Made by a program: the position numbers and the translations under genes. A stretch of DNA of 64,000 bases from Dactylorhiza incarnata (Eukaryota > Streptophyta > Magnoliopsida > Asparagales > Orchidaceae): positions 4,917,001 through 4,981,000 of the forward strand of contig JAWHQI010000028.1 of the NCBI GenBank assembly GCA_033032865.1. The letters are read 5' to 3'. The notes beneath the pieces were generated by a model. The model searched no databases. It had not been told where the DNA came from and saw only the letters and a program-made list of their open reading frames with translations. Positions 1 to 11,763 of this stretch are shown here, in pieces; the stretch's first letter is position 1; each line of letters starts with the position of its first letter.

Positions 1-1164
1 TACGCAACTTTATAGTCACTTAAAATGTAACACAATTCATCATAAAGCAACATTCACCACCCAAAATCGCAAGAGAAAACAGCCCAATCAGTCCCAAAAT
101 AGCTGTTAATAACAGCTCCAAGGACTACTGACATAGTAGCTCCAAGGGCTGTTAACATCAGCTCAAAGCGACGTAACCCCTTCCGACAAAGAGAACAGCA
201 CAACGAAATTAACCAATCACCAATAACCAGGCTGGAACTAGCAACATCCTCATCCACAACCATAACACGTTCAAGCTTCAAAAAAAAAAACACAACAATT
301 TCCAACCTCTGATTTGCTGAACCACAAGTTACAGCCCAAAAGAATAGCATATGATAGAGCCACATAATTAAAACGACAGGCCAACACAGGCAGCAGTCCA
401 AAACCAGTAATCAAATCATCAAAGTTCCCTTAGGAGAAACCCTAACCGGCCCAACAGAATACCCAAATCCAATGAGGGAAGAGCTACAGCATAACTCAAT
501 AAACCAGCCCCACTATATCAGGAATTAAGGAAGGACAAGAGAGGAGAAAGAGGAGCTCACAGAGGGGGAAGTTCACCCAGAACTGCCGGCCAAACTAAAT
601 CAGGAACAACAAACCAGTTAAGAGGCAAGGAGGAGGAAGCAACAGACTTCTCCCAGCACCAACGACCAAGCAAGAGAGGCAATCGTCGATGGGGAAGAAG
701 AGGGGCGACCAGCCCTAGCTCTATCGGCACTGCCGAGCTTTCCAGGAGACGGAAGACCGGAGAAAAATACGCAGCCAAGTATATTAAGAAGGAGAAATCC
801 ACCGCCTCAATTAAAGTCACCGCTTAGAATCTCCTCCATAATATATCTTATATGATAACCAGCCAACAATTTCAGCAGCACGATTAAACCCCAATTCAGC
901 AGCAGCATAGAAGGCTATTAGCAGCCCAAATAATACACCAACTAGCTCAAAACAACATGACTCAATTGAACCCCAAAGCCAACTTCACCTCTACCATAAT
1001 ACCAAAATAACCAATTAAAATTAAAACGAAACGAGCGTCGCAAAATCATCGAAAAATCCAAAATTTCAAACTTAAAGTGCGACGCCGTCTCGACACTGAT
1101 TTTATTATTTCATCATCGGGAATTTTGATTCATTATTTTTCTTTTCTTTTATTGAGCCGTTACA
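1..1164 (-). mobile_element. LTR fragment related to the LTR at 1617-3932, opposite orientation, cut by window edge
   Basis: Read on the minus strand, this begins with TGTAACGGCTCAATAAAAG just inside 1164. It then follows the same order of landmarks as the LTR at 1617-3932: a stretch around TTTGCGACGCTCGTTTCGTTT, then TCTAAGCGGTG near 820 (TTAAGCGGTGG in the other), then CAGCCCTTGGAGCT near 140 (CAGCCCTTGGGGCT in the other). The similarity is diverged, so it is a related family member and not the partner LTR of that element. It was probably inserted into the 3' LTR of the copia copy on its right. Small ORFs here (54-401, 557-820) look like chance ORFs within an LTR. Confidence 0.55.
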
Positions 1165-1300
1165 GGCGTCGATATATATTCGACGCTACGTCGAGTCCTA
1201 TTCGAAGAAACTATCCCAATCTGCTCTCGAAGCTGACGTTGAGTAGAAATCGACGGTGCGTCGATTGTTATTCGACGCAGCTCTGATTTAAACAGTTACA
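1165..1300 (-). mobile_element. Partial 3' LTR of the minus-strand copia (copia A)
   Basis: Follows the copia stop codon on the minus strand and begins with TGTAACTGTTTAAATC. It is rich in short CGTCGA and TCGACG motifs. It is cut at 1164 by the next LTR. The partner LTR is not seen, so the limits are inferred. Confidence 0.4.
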
Positions 1301-1384
1301 ATTTTCCTGAAAATTTTTGCTGTTTTTCCCAGCAATACCTTTTTATAAAAAATAAGTTTGACTACATAATGTAGTGAGAGTGAC

Positions 1385-1616
1385 CTAGAGGGCTCCATCA
1401 AGCATTCCCAGTGCATTAATGAAGAACTTGTGCTTACTTTCATCAAGTGGCTTAGTGAAAATGTCAGCCCTTTGAATATCAGTGGAAATATATTGAAGGT
1501 TGATCTTACCCTTCTCAACATTGTCCCTGAGAAAGTGGTGCCTTATCTCTATGTGCTTAGTTCTGTTGTGGAGAACATGATTGGAAGCTATAGAATTAAC
1601 ACTAGATGTAAGACCC
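1385..1616 (-). pseudogene. Copia A RNase H C-terminus, 3' half split off by insertion
   Basis: On the minus strand this reads the end of a Ty1/copia RNase H domain: HNRTKHIEIRHHFLRDNVEK, then the RADIFTKPLDE motif, ending in a TAG at 1385-1387. The sequence continues directly the reading frame that breaks off at 5181. The two parts were separated by the insertion at 1617-5175, which duplicated CTAGA. The HIEIRHHF wording resembles the SIRE/Maximus branch of copia. Confidence 0.85.
1612..1616. repeat. Target site duplication CTAGA (left copy; right copy 5176-5180)
   Basis: CTAGA directly precedes the 5' TGTAAGACC end of the element at 1617 and directly follows its GGCCGTTACA end at 5175. Confidence 0.9.
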
Positions 1617-3932
1617 GAACCTGATTTTGTATAATTATTTTATTATAGTTTAATATAAAAGAACTCCCCTTTGATGAAATGAAAATCAATGTTGATTCGA
1701 CGTCGCAATTTAATTTGAAGTTTCGTGATTTCCATGTTTTTGCGACGTTCGTTTCGTTTTCGATTTAAATTTCGTTATTGAAATTAAGCATGATTAAGGC
1801 ATGGATTAAGTTAAGTTGGTTTACTTAAGCTTAAGAGGAGGATTAAAATGCTAATGGTTGGTTGTGTTGGCTGTGGATTAAAGTTGGCTGGCTCCATTTC
1901 TTTTGGGCTGGTTTGGGCTGGTTGAGCTGGCAGATATATACTATATTATTACTATATTAATATATTCTTTTATGAGCCTTAAGCGGTGGCCTCTTTATCT
2001 GCTGCTGGACTATCCGTATGCTCCTCTACTTCTCTTCCTTGCCTCCTGCTATAACCTGGCTGCTCCTCTATTGCTGCTCTGCTCCTTCTTCTTGGTTGAC
2101 AGCCTTGGGGCTTTGGGAAAGAGAGCTTGAGGCCTTCTCTTCTTTGTCCCGCCACTTCTTTTTGTGCCTTGTTGGTTGCTGGTTTGGCTAGGGGCCTTGT
2201 TGATTGGCTAGGGGCCTTGTTGAGATTGTGACCAGCTTTGTAAGTTTTCTTTCATTCTTTTCCCTCCTTTACTACTTATTATTTTGCTATAAAGAACTTA
2301 GGGGATGGGGTTGTTGGCTGGATATAAAATCTGAAGTGCACCTAGGGTTTTTCCCTCTTCTATTCCCTAGTTTGGTTGTGAATTAGAGGGCTTTTATTCG
2401 TCTTGATATTGGGGAGATTTCGTGGCTGTTTTCCCCTATTGTAATCCCTGCTATTGCTGTCCCTGTTTGCTTATTGTTGTCAGCTAGCTGTTGTTCCTCT
2501 TGGCCGGCTGTTTGGCTGATGGTTGGCCAGCTGTTTGGCCAGCTGTTTGGCTGTTTCTGAGCTGCTGTTTAGCTTATGCTCTTGCTGAATTTGGACTGTA
2601 ATGACAGCCCTTGGGGCTGCTGTTAGCAACCCTTGGTATTGTCATTATCAGCCCTAATCAAATGCCCACTTGAGATCTTGTATTGGCTGAATTTTGAGAA
2701 GTCTAGTGGCTGGTTTTTGGGAGTTTCATAGCATTTAAATTCTGATTTTACACATGTCATTGGAGTCACTAGGCTTGTCCTTCCCTAGGCAACTCCTCGA
2801 GATCGTAGTTGTGTCCATCTTAGGGAATCTACTCGTAGCTATTAAAGACGCAACCCTATAGTAAATGATTTACTTGATACTGCAGTGGATGGCGTCCGGA
2901 AATAGACGCGACGAGAATCCTGCGAAGGACAAGGATAAAGGAAGAGCTGCGGTGAGTCCTTACGGCTTTGAATTCGTATACATTCGAATATTTTGCTGAA
3001 TATGAATTGCTTTGATATAGAATGTGGAAGATTTGAAATCACTGAAATGTATGAAATCGCTAAAAAGCTAAATATGGATTAGCAAGCGATAGAATTTCTG
3101 AGGGGAATTAAAACAATTATTTCCTATATTTATGATTTGAATATGAAATGAAATGAATAAGAAAAAGAGAGTGCGTCGACGCATCGAAACACTAAGGGTC
3201 AGCCTAGTAGGGGGGGTAAGCTTCAGACTCCTACACCCAGTGGAGGGGTAGATCTCCGACGGAAATTGATACTGAAATGTCCAATTTAGGAGACATGAGA
3301 GCCTGTTGCGCGGTTGAGCGCCCTAGAATGGACATTGATTTGATGGGCCTGGATATGTGATTAAGAATGACCCTCAGTATTTCGAGCGAACGGAAAGAAA
3401 GATAATTGAACTTGAAAATTAACTGAAATAACAGAAATTGTTTATTTCTGTGCCCCAGTTTACTGTACCTGTCTACTTTCATGTTCATACAGTTTTACAG
3501 ATATATATATATAACTGTTTGTTATAGCTGACTCTTCGTGTTTGCCTGTAGGGCGGTCGAAGAGGTAAGGATCTCACTTAGTTTTCTAAAACTAATTGGT
3601 TATTAATTTTCTTTTTAGGATCACATCGCCAGCGTGCTAGGCCCCGCAAGGAGGAGACCTGCGGAGGCAGAAAGGAATCAAAGGGAAGATATGTCTTGAC
3701 CTCGGGTTAGAATGTATTCCAGTGTTGTACATTTCAGTTTGCTATGTACTGTTGTATTTTGGCTTTCCCTGTAAGCATGGACTTGATGTAAATTATGATA
3801 AATGAATAAAAGTGCTTTTATGTCTTTTACTGGTACCACTCCTGTGATCCGCTTAGCTGCATTATTTAATTGTGTAAAACCTGCTCAGAAGAAATTAAAG
3901 ATTTAAAAATTGGCGGACTTCGGGCCGTTACA
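1617..3932 (+). mobile_element. 5' LTR (2,316 bp) of a gypsy-type element
   Basis: Starts TGTAAGACCCGAA and ends TTCGGGCCGTTACA, so the ends are nearly inverted. It is followed six bases later by a TGGTATCAGAGC primer-binding site. The last 203 bases recur at 4973-5175 with about two mismatches. A reiterated CTGTTTGGC tract lies near 2490-2560. ORFs inside it show no known domain and are treated as chance. Confidence 0.8.
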
Positions 3933-3938
3933 ATTAAG

Positions 3939-3950
3939 TGGTATCAGAGC
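3939..3950 (+). other. Primer-binding site TGGTATCAGAGC
   Basis: Twelve bases of the initiator-Met tRNA complement typical of plant LTR retrotransposons, six bases after the LTR end. Confidence 0.85.
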
Positions 3951-4972
3951 TAGGTTATTCGCAATTCGAGTAATGTAGAGAGTACCAATTGAAGGACATA
4001 ATGTTACTTTGATGTTCATATAATGAATTTGATCATGTCTTGCGTCTCAGGAGCCCCTTCAAGTCTACTCGAGCCGTAGGTTCGAGAGAAACCTAAGGCC
4101 GTCAGGGAAGCTATGTCTTAAGAGAGTAAAAGAAGAGTTGATGATGAACATAAGAACTTGAGAATGTCTCGTGCCTTGGGATCCTTTCAAGTGTATTTGA
4201 GTCGTAGAATTTGAAAGACTTTAGAAGATCCTGAGCGCGTTAGAAACTTTATAGCAAAAAAGAGTGAGCTTGGTATGGACATAGCTTAAGCCAGCGATGC
4301 CTCCTCCAACACCGATAGTATCGCAAAAGCCTCGCATGATTGATATTAAATTGAGATAACTTCTGAATGTGAAGCCGCCAACCTTCCTTGGTGGCTTGTC
4401 TCTGATAGAGACTAAAGATGGAATTGATTTGCAGATCAAGATGATAGATGAGGCGATGCGATGAGGAATAAGTGGATGCGGGGAAATAACAGTGTGTCCT
4501 GGAATTTAATGTAAAGATGTATGTTAAGAAATGAAAGATGATGAAAGATGAGATATTCAGAATTGTAATTTCACCTTCCCTCTATATAATGTATTTTTGG
4601 ATTCCGGCCGGATCCGATATAGATTATGTAGTTCTGAAGGAGTTGTTACAAGGATGATAAAGATAATGAAAGCCTAAAAACTATAGTGCGAGATAGTAAA
4701 GATAAAGATAAAGAGAACCTGATAAAGATGATGAATGTTTGATGAAGAGAATGAGAACCTGATAAAGATAATTGAAGTGAATGTTAAGTCCTAACGTTGA
4801 TCGAGTATGATGTCCTCTTTAGTATGAAATAACTTTCGAATCGAGAAGCTGTAAATGAAAGAAGTCGCGTTCAAATGTCCAGACAGAAATTTATTTGTGT
4901 TTAAGAGTCGAGGTTTCAAAAGTTAGGATTTCTGCCGGAAAGGCATGAAAGAATTGAAGAAAGGCCGTGATG
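3951..4972 (+). mobile_element. Short internal remnant of the gypsy-type element with gag-like piece
   Basis: Only about 1 kb separates the PBS from the remaining 3' LTR, so pol is absent. Around 4300-4450 one reading gives LNVKPPTFLGGLSLIET, resembling the PPTF-G opening of gypsy gag. It is interrupted by stops. The rest has no recognisable coding sequence. The copy cannot be autonomous. Confidence 0.55.
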
Positions 4973-5175
4973 CATTTCAGTTTGCTATGTACTGTTGTAT
5001 TTTGGCTTTCCCTGTAAGCACGGACATGATGTAAATTATGATAAATGAATAAAAGTGCTTTTATGTCTTTTACTGGTACCACTCCTGTGATCCGCTTAGC
5101 TGCATTATTTAATTGTGTAAAACCTGCTCAGAAGAAATTAAAGATTTAAAAATTGGCGGACTTCGGGCCGTTACA
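4973..5175 (+). mobile_element. Truncated 3' LTR (203 bp) of the same element
   Basis: Co-linear with 3730-3932 with no gaps and two visible mismatches near 5022-5030. It ends in GGCCGTTACA next to the CTAGA duplication. The first 2.1 kb of this LTR is missing, so one deletion removed most of the interior plus the start of the 3' LTR after insertion or before mobilisation. Confidence 0.85.
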
Positions 5176-5180
5176 CTAGA

Positions 5181-6840
5181 GCTGTCACGGAATATTGTGA
5201 AATTGACAAGAGAAAAGTTGTAATCTAACAACTGATTTTGCATCCACAATATTTGTGAGCAGCAACTTCCTGCAGCTATATACTCAGCTTCCGCTGTAGA
5301 AGTGGAGACTATGGTTTGTTTCTTGTTAAACCAAAAGATCAGCCTAGCACCCAGGAACTGACATGTTCCTGAGGTGCTTTTTCTATCCAACCTGCATCCA
5401 ACATAGTCTGCATCTGAATAACCAACTAATTCAAATCCAGATTCAGCTGGATACCACAAGCCAAGTTCAGGTGTACCCTTTAGATATATGAGTATCCTTT
5501 TTACAGAACTCATGTGGGATTCCTTGAGGTCAACCTGAAACCTAGCACATATACATGTAGCAAACATTATATCTGGTCTGCTGGCTGTCAGGTAGAGAAG
5601 AGAGCTAATAGCTGCTCTGTAAGTCTTCTGATTAAAGGACTTAACCTTTTTCATCTCTATCTAATACAACATTAGTAGCCATGGGGGTTTTCATAACAAA
5701 GGCATTTTTCATCCCAAACCTCTTGATGAGTTCTCTGGTATACTTGGATTGAGATATGAAAATGTCATCTGCATTCTGCCTTACTTGAAGGCCAAGGAAA
5801 TAGGATAGTTCCCTCATGCTACTCATTTCAAATCTTGACTGCATTAGGTAAGCAAACCTTTTGCATAGAAATTGATCTGTTGTCCCAAATATAATGTCAT
5901 CTACATATATTTGTACTAGCAAAAACTGATTCTTATGTGCTCTTGTGAAAAGTGTTTTATCCACTTTCCCTCTTTCAAAGGAGTGTTCCAGAAGGAAAGT
6001 GGATAAGATCTCATACCAAGCTCTTGGAGCTTGCTTGAGGCCATACAGTGCTTTATCTAACCTATATACAAAAGAGGGAAAGGATGGATTAACAAAACCT
6101 GGGGGCTGCTTTACATACACTTCTTCCTGAAGAGTTACATTTAGGAATGCACTCTTCACATCCATCTGATACACTTTAATCTTCATGTGAGCTGCATATG
6201 CAAGGAACATTCTGATGGCCTCCAGCCTTGCTACTGGAGCAAATGTCTGATTGAAGTCAATCCCCTCCTCATGCCTGTATCCTTGGGCCGCAAGTCTGAC
6301 CTTATTCCTGATTATGACTCCTGTTGAATCCATTTTGTTTTTTGAATACCCATTTGGTACCAATGACTGAACCAATGTCCAGACCTTGTTCCTCTCAAAC
6401 TGTGTTAGTTCTTCTTGCATTGCAGATATCCAGTGAGGAACACTGTCTGCTTCTTCAAACCTTTTAGGTTCATATTGAGAGAGGAAACACTGCAACATTG
6501 TTTCATTTGTGAGCTGATTCCTTGTTTAGACTCCAACTGTCAAATCTCCTATAACTTGTGTTGAAGGATAATCCTTTAGGGTCATCCTGGATCTTGTTGA
6601 GTTATTAAGGAGATTTTCTTCTTCCTGAAGAGACACTTGCTCAATGACAGTGGGAGCACCATCTTCATTTACTGGAATGATCTCAGTGGCCGGTAGTTCA
6701 GGTGCTGTGAATAAGTTACTTCGACTGTTGGTTAGAGTTACGTCGATATCAAGTCGAAGTTGCGTCGACTTTCGTTCGACGCAAGTCTTAACTTTAACTT
6801 ATTCTATGATTGTCTTGACTTGGCCTTGACACTCTAAGGT
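5181..6840 (-). pseudogene. Copia A pol fragment: reverse transcriptase and RNase H
   Basis: Minus-strand Ty1/copia pol. Read from 6840 downward it has the linker before RT, then the RT core ([11 protein letters not shown] near 6160, YVDDIIFGT near 5900, LGLQVRQ near 5800), then RNase H (YSDADYVGCRLDRKSTSG near 5420, STAEAEYIA near 5290). A frameshift near 5645 separates RT from RNase H, and a TAA lies in the linker near 6525. Gag, protease and integrase are missing at the right end. The C-terminal residues lie at 1385-1616 beyond the inserted element. Confidence 0.85.
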
Positions 6841-7456
6841 GAGTGTGACATCCTAAGACATCTAATAACCAATTTACCCTTACTATACAATGTGTGTAAT
6901 ATAAGCTAAGAAGAAAATCACTTATAGTTAATTTGTTAAGTTAAATCAAACAGAATTTTTCCCAACAATTACCCTAAAAATATCAAACTGAAATAAACGA
7001 TTTATCACAAATGGCGATGAGCCATGATTTTAAATGAATCCAATAAAATATAAGAGTGACAACAAATGATAAATTGAAAGTCTATCAAATAATTGAACTG
7101 TAGTTCCCATCAAATAATCAAAAATCTTGTCTAGTAAAGCCAAGGAGATGCAGAGAGATTGCTTCCAGCATAAAAATAAAATTCTAGCTACCTGGGTAGG
7201 AGATAGCTGATTCCAGCTAATAACTAAAGACAGTGAGGCCAACATTGTGATTGGAAACGACATAATGGGCAGCACCAAATGGCCACAAATATTCAACGGT
7301 AGGCAAAGCCCCATAAACCAACCTATGATATATTTTTCACTAAGCTGCCACCACCAAACAGCCTAGTAAAAGTATAGCCCGATTGAAATGAACATATCAA
7401 TGCTCAGTAGATACATACACCCATATAAGTTCATACTTGCATGTATAGATACATAC
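6841..7456. other. No clear gene
   Basis: AT-rich sequence between the copia truncation and the multi-exon gene candidate. A 94-residue minus ORF at 7030-7314 contains a possible exon followed by CAG/GTAGCT, but I could not link it in phase to the exons at 7457-8175. Confidence 0.3.
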
Positions 7457-7492
7457 CTGGAAATGCATCCACCAATATATATGTTCCAGCTC
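7457..7492 (-). CDS. Candidate exon (ELEHIYWWMHFQ) of unidentified minus-strand gene
   Basis: Thirty-six bases in phase 0, bounded by TTGTAAG before and GTATGT after. The acceptor tract is weak. It follows the exon at 7594-7661 in the same phase. Confidence 0.3.
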
Positions 7493-7593
7493 CTTACAAT
7501 GAATTAGATCCAACCCAATACAAATTAATAGAATGATTGCTTAATTGATTAATCACCATTCAAAAATATAATTTAATGAATAAGAAAACATAC

Positions 7594-7661
7594 CTTGGTC
7601 TTTTTATCTTCAATATGACATTGTGCACACTTGGTCAAGAAGTTGTAACATAATTGCAAGT
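7594..7661 (-). CDS. Candidate exon of unidentified minus-strand gene
   Basis: Acceptor TTTTTGCAG and donor AAG/GTATG bound a 68-base open segment reading LQLCYNFLTKCAQCHIEDKK. It joins in phase to the exon at 7953-7991. CAQCH matches the CXXCH pattern of haem-binding proteins, but nothing else around it resembles a cytochrome. Confidence 0.4.
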
Positions 7662-7952
7662 CTGCAAAAATGAGAAAATAAATCAATATAAATTGTCCAG
7701 GTGATCACCTGAAGATTTCTTTTTCTATGAATATGTTCCATTAGAACTTCTCAACTCCAAAACTATCATAATTAGCTTGTTTCATATGAGAGTGTGCACA
7801 AAATTAATTTTTGCCATCACCTCCTAATCCCAATGAGGGTACAAATAAACTGCAACCATAAATGATGAAATGAACGCAATTGAAACAATATGCATGGAGC
7901 AACACATTGTCCAAAATTTTGACGAATGAGCTTACCCTGTCATTTTTATTAC

Positions 7953-7991
7953 CTTTCAGTAAATCGATGACAAAATACCCCTGAATCAAAC
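7953..7991 (-). CDS. Candidate exon of unidentified minus-strand gene
   Basis: Acceptor TTTTCAG, donor AAAG/GTAATA, 39 bases reading LIQGYFVIDLLK. Phases match the exons on both sides. A second donor further on (GTAAGC) would leave a stop early in the next exon. Confidence 0.4.
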
Positions 7992-8093
7992 CTGAAAATA
8001 TAGAATATCTGTGGAAAAAACCTGAATTAAACCCGGATAAAAAAATGATAAGAATTATTCAATATGGTGTTAGTGAAACATTAGTACACTTAC

Positions 8094-8175
8094 ATGTGGA
8101 TGTAGCAGCTAACAACATGGATGTTGTCTTGTATCTTGCATCAGTTGCAAGTTGAAAAAACTTGTTAACTGAAGC
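8094..8175 (-). CDS. Candidate exon of unidentified minus-strand gene
   Basis: Acceptor AAATCAG and donor GTAAGT bound 82 open bases reading ASVNKFFQLATDARYKTTSM and seven more residues. The split codon at its end completes correctly at 7991. I do not recognise the protein. Four linked exons with compatible phases argue for a real, non-transposon gene. Confidence 0.4.
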
Positions 8176-8330
8176 CTGATTTTTTTATTTTGAAAATAAG
8201 GATCAAAATGGTTAACTAAAGCCTGTAACTAAAAGTTCGAAGGGCTGAAATAAGGATCAAAACGAATTCACAAAGTCAAACAATCGTAGCTGAGAGTAAC
8301 AGAAGCAGTAGAAGACTGAAAAAATCGTAC

Positions 8331-8391
8331 TTGCAGGATTCCGTAGAGGAGGGGGATTCGGCGGAGTTTCCGGGGTCGTCGGGGCAGCCAT
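8331..8391 (-). CDS. Possible first exon (MAAPTTPETPPNPPPLRNPA)
   Basis: An ATG at 8391 opens a proline-rich N-terminus with a GTACGA donor. Its end phase does not match the exon at 8094-8175, so an exon between them, a different start, or a non-functional copy must be assumed. A diverged copy of the same segment lies at about 8562-8618. Confidence 0.25.
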
Positions 8392-8462
8392 GGTCTAGAT
8401 TAAGTGGATTTGCCAGACGAAGACACCGGTCCTGCACATAAAGCGGAATATCTGATAAGGCG

Positions 8463-9012
8463 GTGGGGGCGAGGAAACGCCCTAGAATCGGGGAGGAAGC
8501 AGTGAGCGAGAGAAACGCCAGGGCAAATAAAATAAAAAACCATGCAATCGAATCTACAGAATTCCGCAGAGGAGTCGAATTCGGCGAGGCCGCTGGGGTC
8601 GAGCAGCCAAACCTATTGGATTCCCCAGAGGAGATGGACTTCAACAAAGAAACTGATGAAGATCAAGCGCCCAGCTCCTTCCGAAGTTTCCTCATTTCTC
8701 CTTTCCAACTGTCCAGGTTCGGAGAAGTGTTAAGATAGAGTGAAGCCCTTCCTGCCCCTCACCCCCTCCCAATCTAGCATTGTTTCTCTGGAGCCTGGAA
8801 AGGTAGCATCGTTTCTCCGGAGGTATCGTGAGAGGGGCAGAAACCGCAAACCACTCAGTGGGATGTGTATTGCAATGAAGAAGTCCCGATCTTCGGAGGC
8901 AAGTAGCGAAGCTGTTCAAGAACAAAGATGGTATGAAGCTCACTTGCGAGGTCAGGAAAAAGAATCCTGGCGCAGTGCGCGTCCGCCTTCGACTGGGCGA
9001 GATCGGGATTGA
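8463..9012 (+). other. GC-rich island between divergent ORFs, function unclear
   Basis: The base composition is clearly richer in G and C than its surroundings, and open frames run on both strands (plus 8463-8738 and 8740-9012; minus 8276-8647 and 8692-9024). None shows a known domain. The position next to the possible first exon at 8391 fits a promoter or 5' UTR region of the minus-strand gene, or a head-to-head gene pair. Confidence 0.25.
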
Positions 9013-9029
9013 GGAGAGAGACACCTCAC

Positions 9030-10949
9030 TACTTCAACTAAAATGTACATCACAGAGAGGGGATCTTTTTGAATGGACGGTTTAACGATCCCAATGCCTT
9101 ATTTTTTTAAGCGATCAACCCCTATATGATATTTCTTTTTAATATAGAATATATATATATCCAAACTACAACATCATCCATAAATCCAGCTACATCTGAC
9201 CCATATACAAAGATGATGGTACAACATCATCCATAGATCCAGTGACATACCCTATGCACAAAAAGGTCACTAGACATCATCTATCCATCTATCACTAGCT
9301 GATCCTCCTCCCTATCATCTAGACTACAATATCACACGACTAATAGAAGAACAACTTTATATCATCATGCTAGCAATTTGCATCCTTGCACGTCTCCCGA
9401 TGTATATTTATAACCTCAAACACTGCAGTGATAATCTTAACCCACAATCTATGCTTGTCCTCCCTCAGAAGTCTCTTTCCCTCCTCAGACAACTTACCTC
9501 AGAAGTCACTAGACCTCGTCTTCCTTGACCTAAAAAAATGAGGAATTAAATCCGTCGATCACAGCTGACCCAATGAATTCTCATTTCTTTAACTACTTGC
9601 ATGCAATTCAAGGATTAGTACAATTATGTATAAATAAACTCAAGTAAGAAAAACATGAAAACCTGCATAGCATGTTAAAACAACTTATATGAAACTAAAA
9701 CATTTGATGAACTGTAAGAAAAGACATGGTACTGTTGTGCCATAAAAACATTCGTAATTCATTTTAGTGTTCTATTATTCTCCGTACCATAGGATACTCT
9801 ACAAAATTTTCTATCTTCATTTTCTTTTCTTTCTCTTGGTGATGACAAAGTTAAAGATATATTATTTTTCATTCTTTTCTAATAGGCCCGGCACATGCAA
9901 AAATTGCTAGGCTACTAGCTGTTTGCCAACCTCCGGGCTTTTGTTGCATGGCCAACTGTGTTGTGGGGCCCTGAAAGTCACCCACGTGTGGTAGGGATTT
10001 CACCCCTCCTTCTGGGTTAACTTTTAACTTCATCATTTGCATGCATGCATGTGATAACTTGAACATTTTCTTCGTGTTATTTAATTTTTGATTAGTTCTA
10101 TTTTTTATTAGTCGCTTTGGAGTTAATTCTTTTATCAATACCGCCAACAATTTTGCAAAAACCACGCAATAGAGATAATTGGATCATAAACATTTTTCTT
10201 CCTCCATGAAATTAAATCCTCGAACATAATAGAAAAAGGCGATCAATGCTTTAGAACATCAAATAAAATCTTTTGAATAAAATGCGTAAATCCATTGAGC
10301 TGAAATCACCAAATTTTGTCATACTACAATTTGCTTAAATATGGAGGGCTTGCATGCAATTAAATCTCTTTTACTCGTTTGAAAACAGAGTGCATTTTAA
10401 TTTGAAAAGTAGGAAATAAAGCATAGATTAAAGAAGCAAGAACTCATTCATCTTCCCTTTTCCTTTATCCTGCTTAAAGTCAGTGTTTCTTCCCTCCCGA
10501 GATGCCATCTCGAGTGCAATGGATCTAGGGATTGTAGCCACAAAAGCTTGGAATTCCGGACTTTGCAATTAATACATTCATTTTCATTTACCGAAGCCAC
10601 CATATTTCTATGTGAGTTGCATTAATCAGGAGAGGACGACGACACAACTCTAAGAAATAGGAAAAGTAGAAAATTCATCTGTAAGATCAACTTAAAACAA
10701 ACCAAAAAGGACAATCCGAAACTATCATAATTGGCTCGTGAAAACAAGCTCGTAATCCCATAATTTAAGAGAGAATGTCCCCAATTAATAGAAGACAGCA
10801 ACCCACTATAATTCCTTTAAAACTTAAGATGCATCCCGCTAAATACTAGTGTTAACACTTAATGCCATATGCATTTCTAGCTTGATTGACTATCAAAATC
10901 TCTCTAAATCATGCTACTTGAAGTTTGATTTTAGACAAATTTACATGAT
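9030..10949. other. Intergenic or intronic, nothing recognised
   Basis: AT-rich sequence. The ORF at 9869-10165 on the minus strand has no recognisable domain. I see no repeat structure, RNA gene or exon with paired splice sites that I can support. Confidence 0.4.
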
Positions 10950-11672
10950 TTTATGTTTTAATGCGGGGTCAAGATAATAGCGAGAAATCGAGCATTCTTC
11001 GCAGTTCTTACACACAAATTCATCTCAACTAAGCCCATGACCAAGCTTGAATGATATTTAAGAAATCAAAGAGATCATTGAAGATAATGCAGCCGTAGAT
11101 TTGGAGAAGGAAAGGCCACATATCACGACTATGGAAAAACAGGAAAACCGCATATCACAGCCAACGCACGGATAACCGCAATATCTGACATTGGGGAGGA
11201 GCTCATGTCATATTCTACGCCAAGCAGAGCGTGCGATATGGGCCTTCGGCTCAGGAAGTCAAGAAAAGGGGTGACCTTCCGAAAAAGAGATAATCGGATG
11301 GAGTAGAAATACATGTGCCTTGTGCGTTTGGGAGAAAGACAGAGGGGGCTCGACTCTATAAATACCAGAGGAGAAGAAGAGGCAAAGGCATAGAGAGCTA
11401 GTGAGAAGATCATACCAAAGCTCGTAAGAAGCAAGAAATCTTACCTAAGGAGGCGTGCAGTTCTTTATCGTCTTCCTCTTTGTCTTCCACTTCTCCAATT
11501 GATGATGAGGACCAGTTTAGAGCTCCCTTATCTAGGAGGTCTGGGGTTCAAGCCTCAACCTTAAAAACCCACCATTGGAATTAGCGATTGTGGCCAATCA
11601 AATCCGTGGATATGGGTTGGGTTCACTGGTCTGCAGGCCTGTAGCGCACCCACAGTAGACCGGGGCGTTACA
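10950..11672 (+). repeat. Possible solo LTR remnant with TATA box
   Basis: Has an LTR-like TATA box (CTCTATAAATACC, 11354-11366) and a CGGGGCGTTACA end at 11672, similar to other LTR ends in the window. I could not find a convincing start or a target duplication. Confidence 0.3.
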
Positions 11673-11763
11673 TCTAAAGCATCAAAGTCCAAGAAAATTC
11701 CACTTAAAGCATCCATTTCCAGTCATGCCCCAAATCTCCTCACTTCAATTTAATCCAAGGGTC

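Noticed and set aside
7594..7661. Possible cytochrome c haem site (CAQCH)
   Set aside because: Surrounding residues do not follow cytochrome c and the motif alone is too short.
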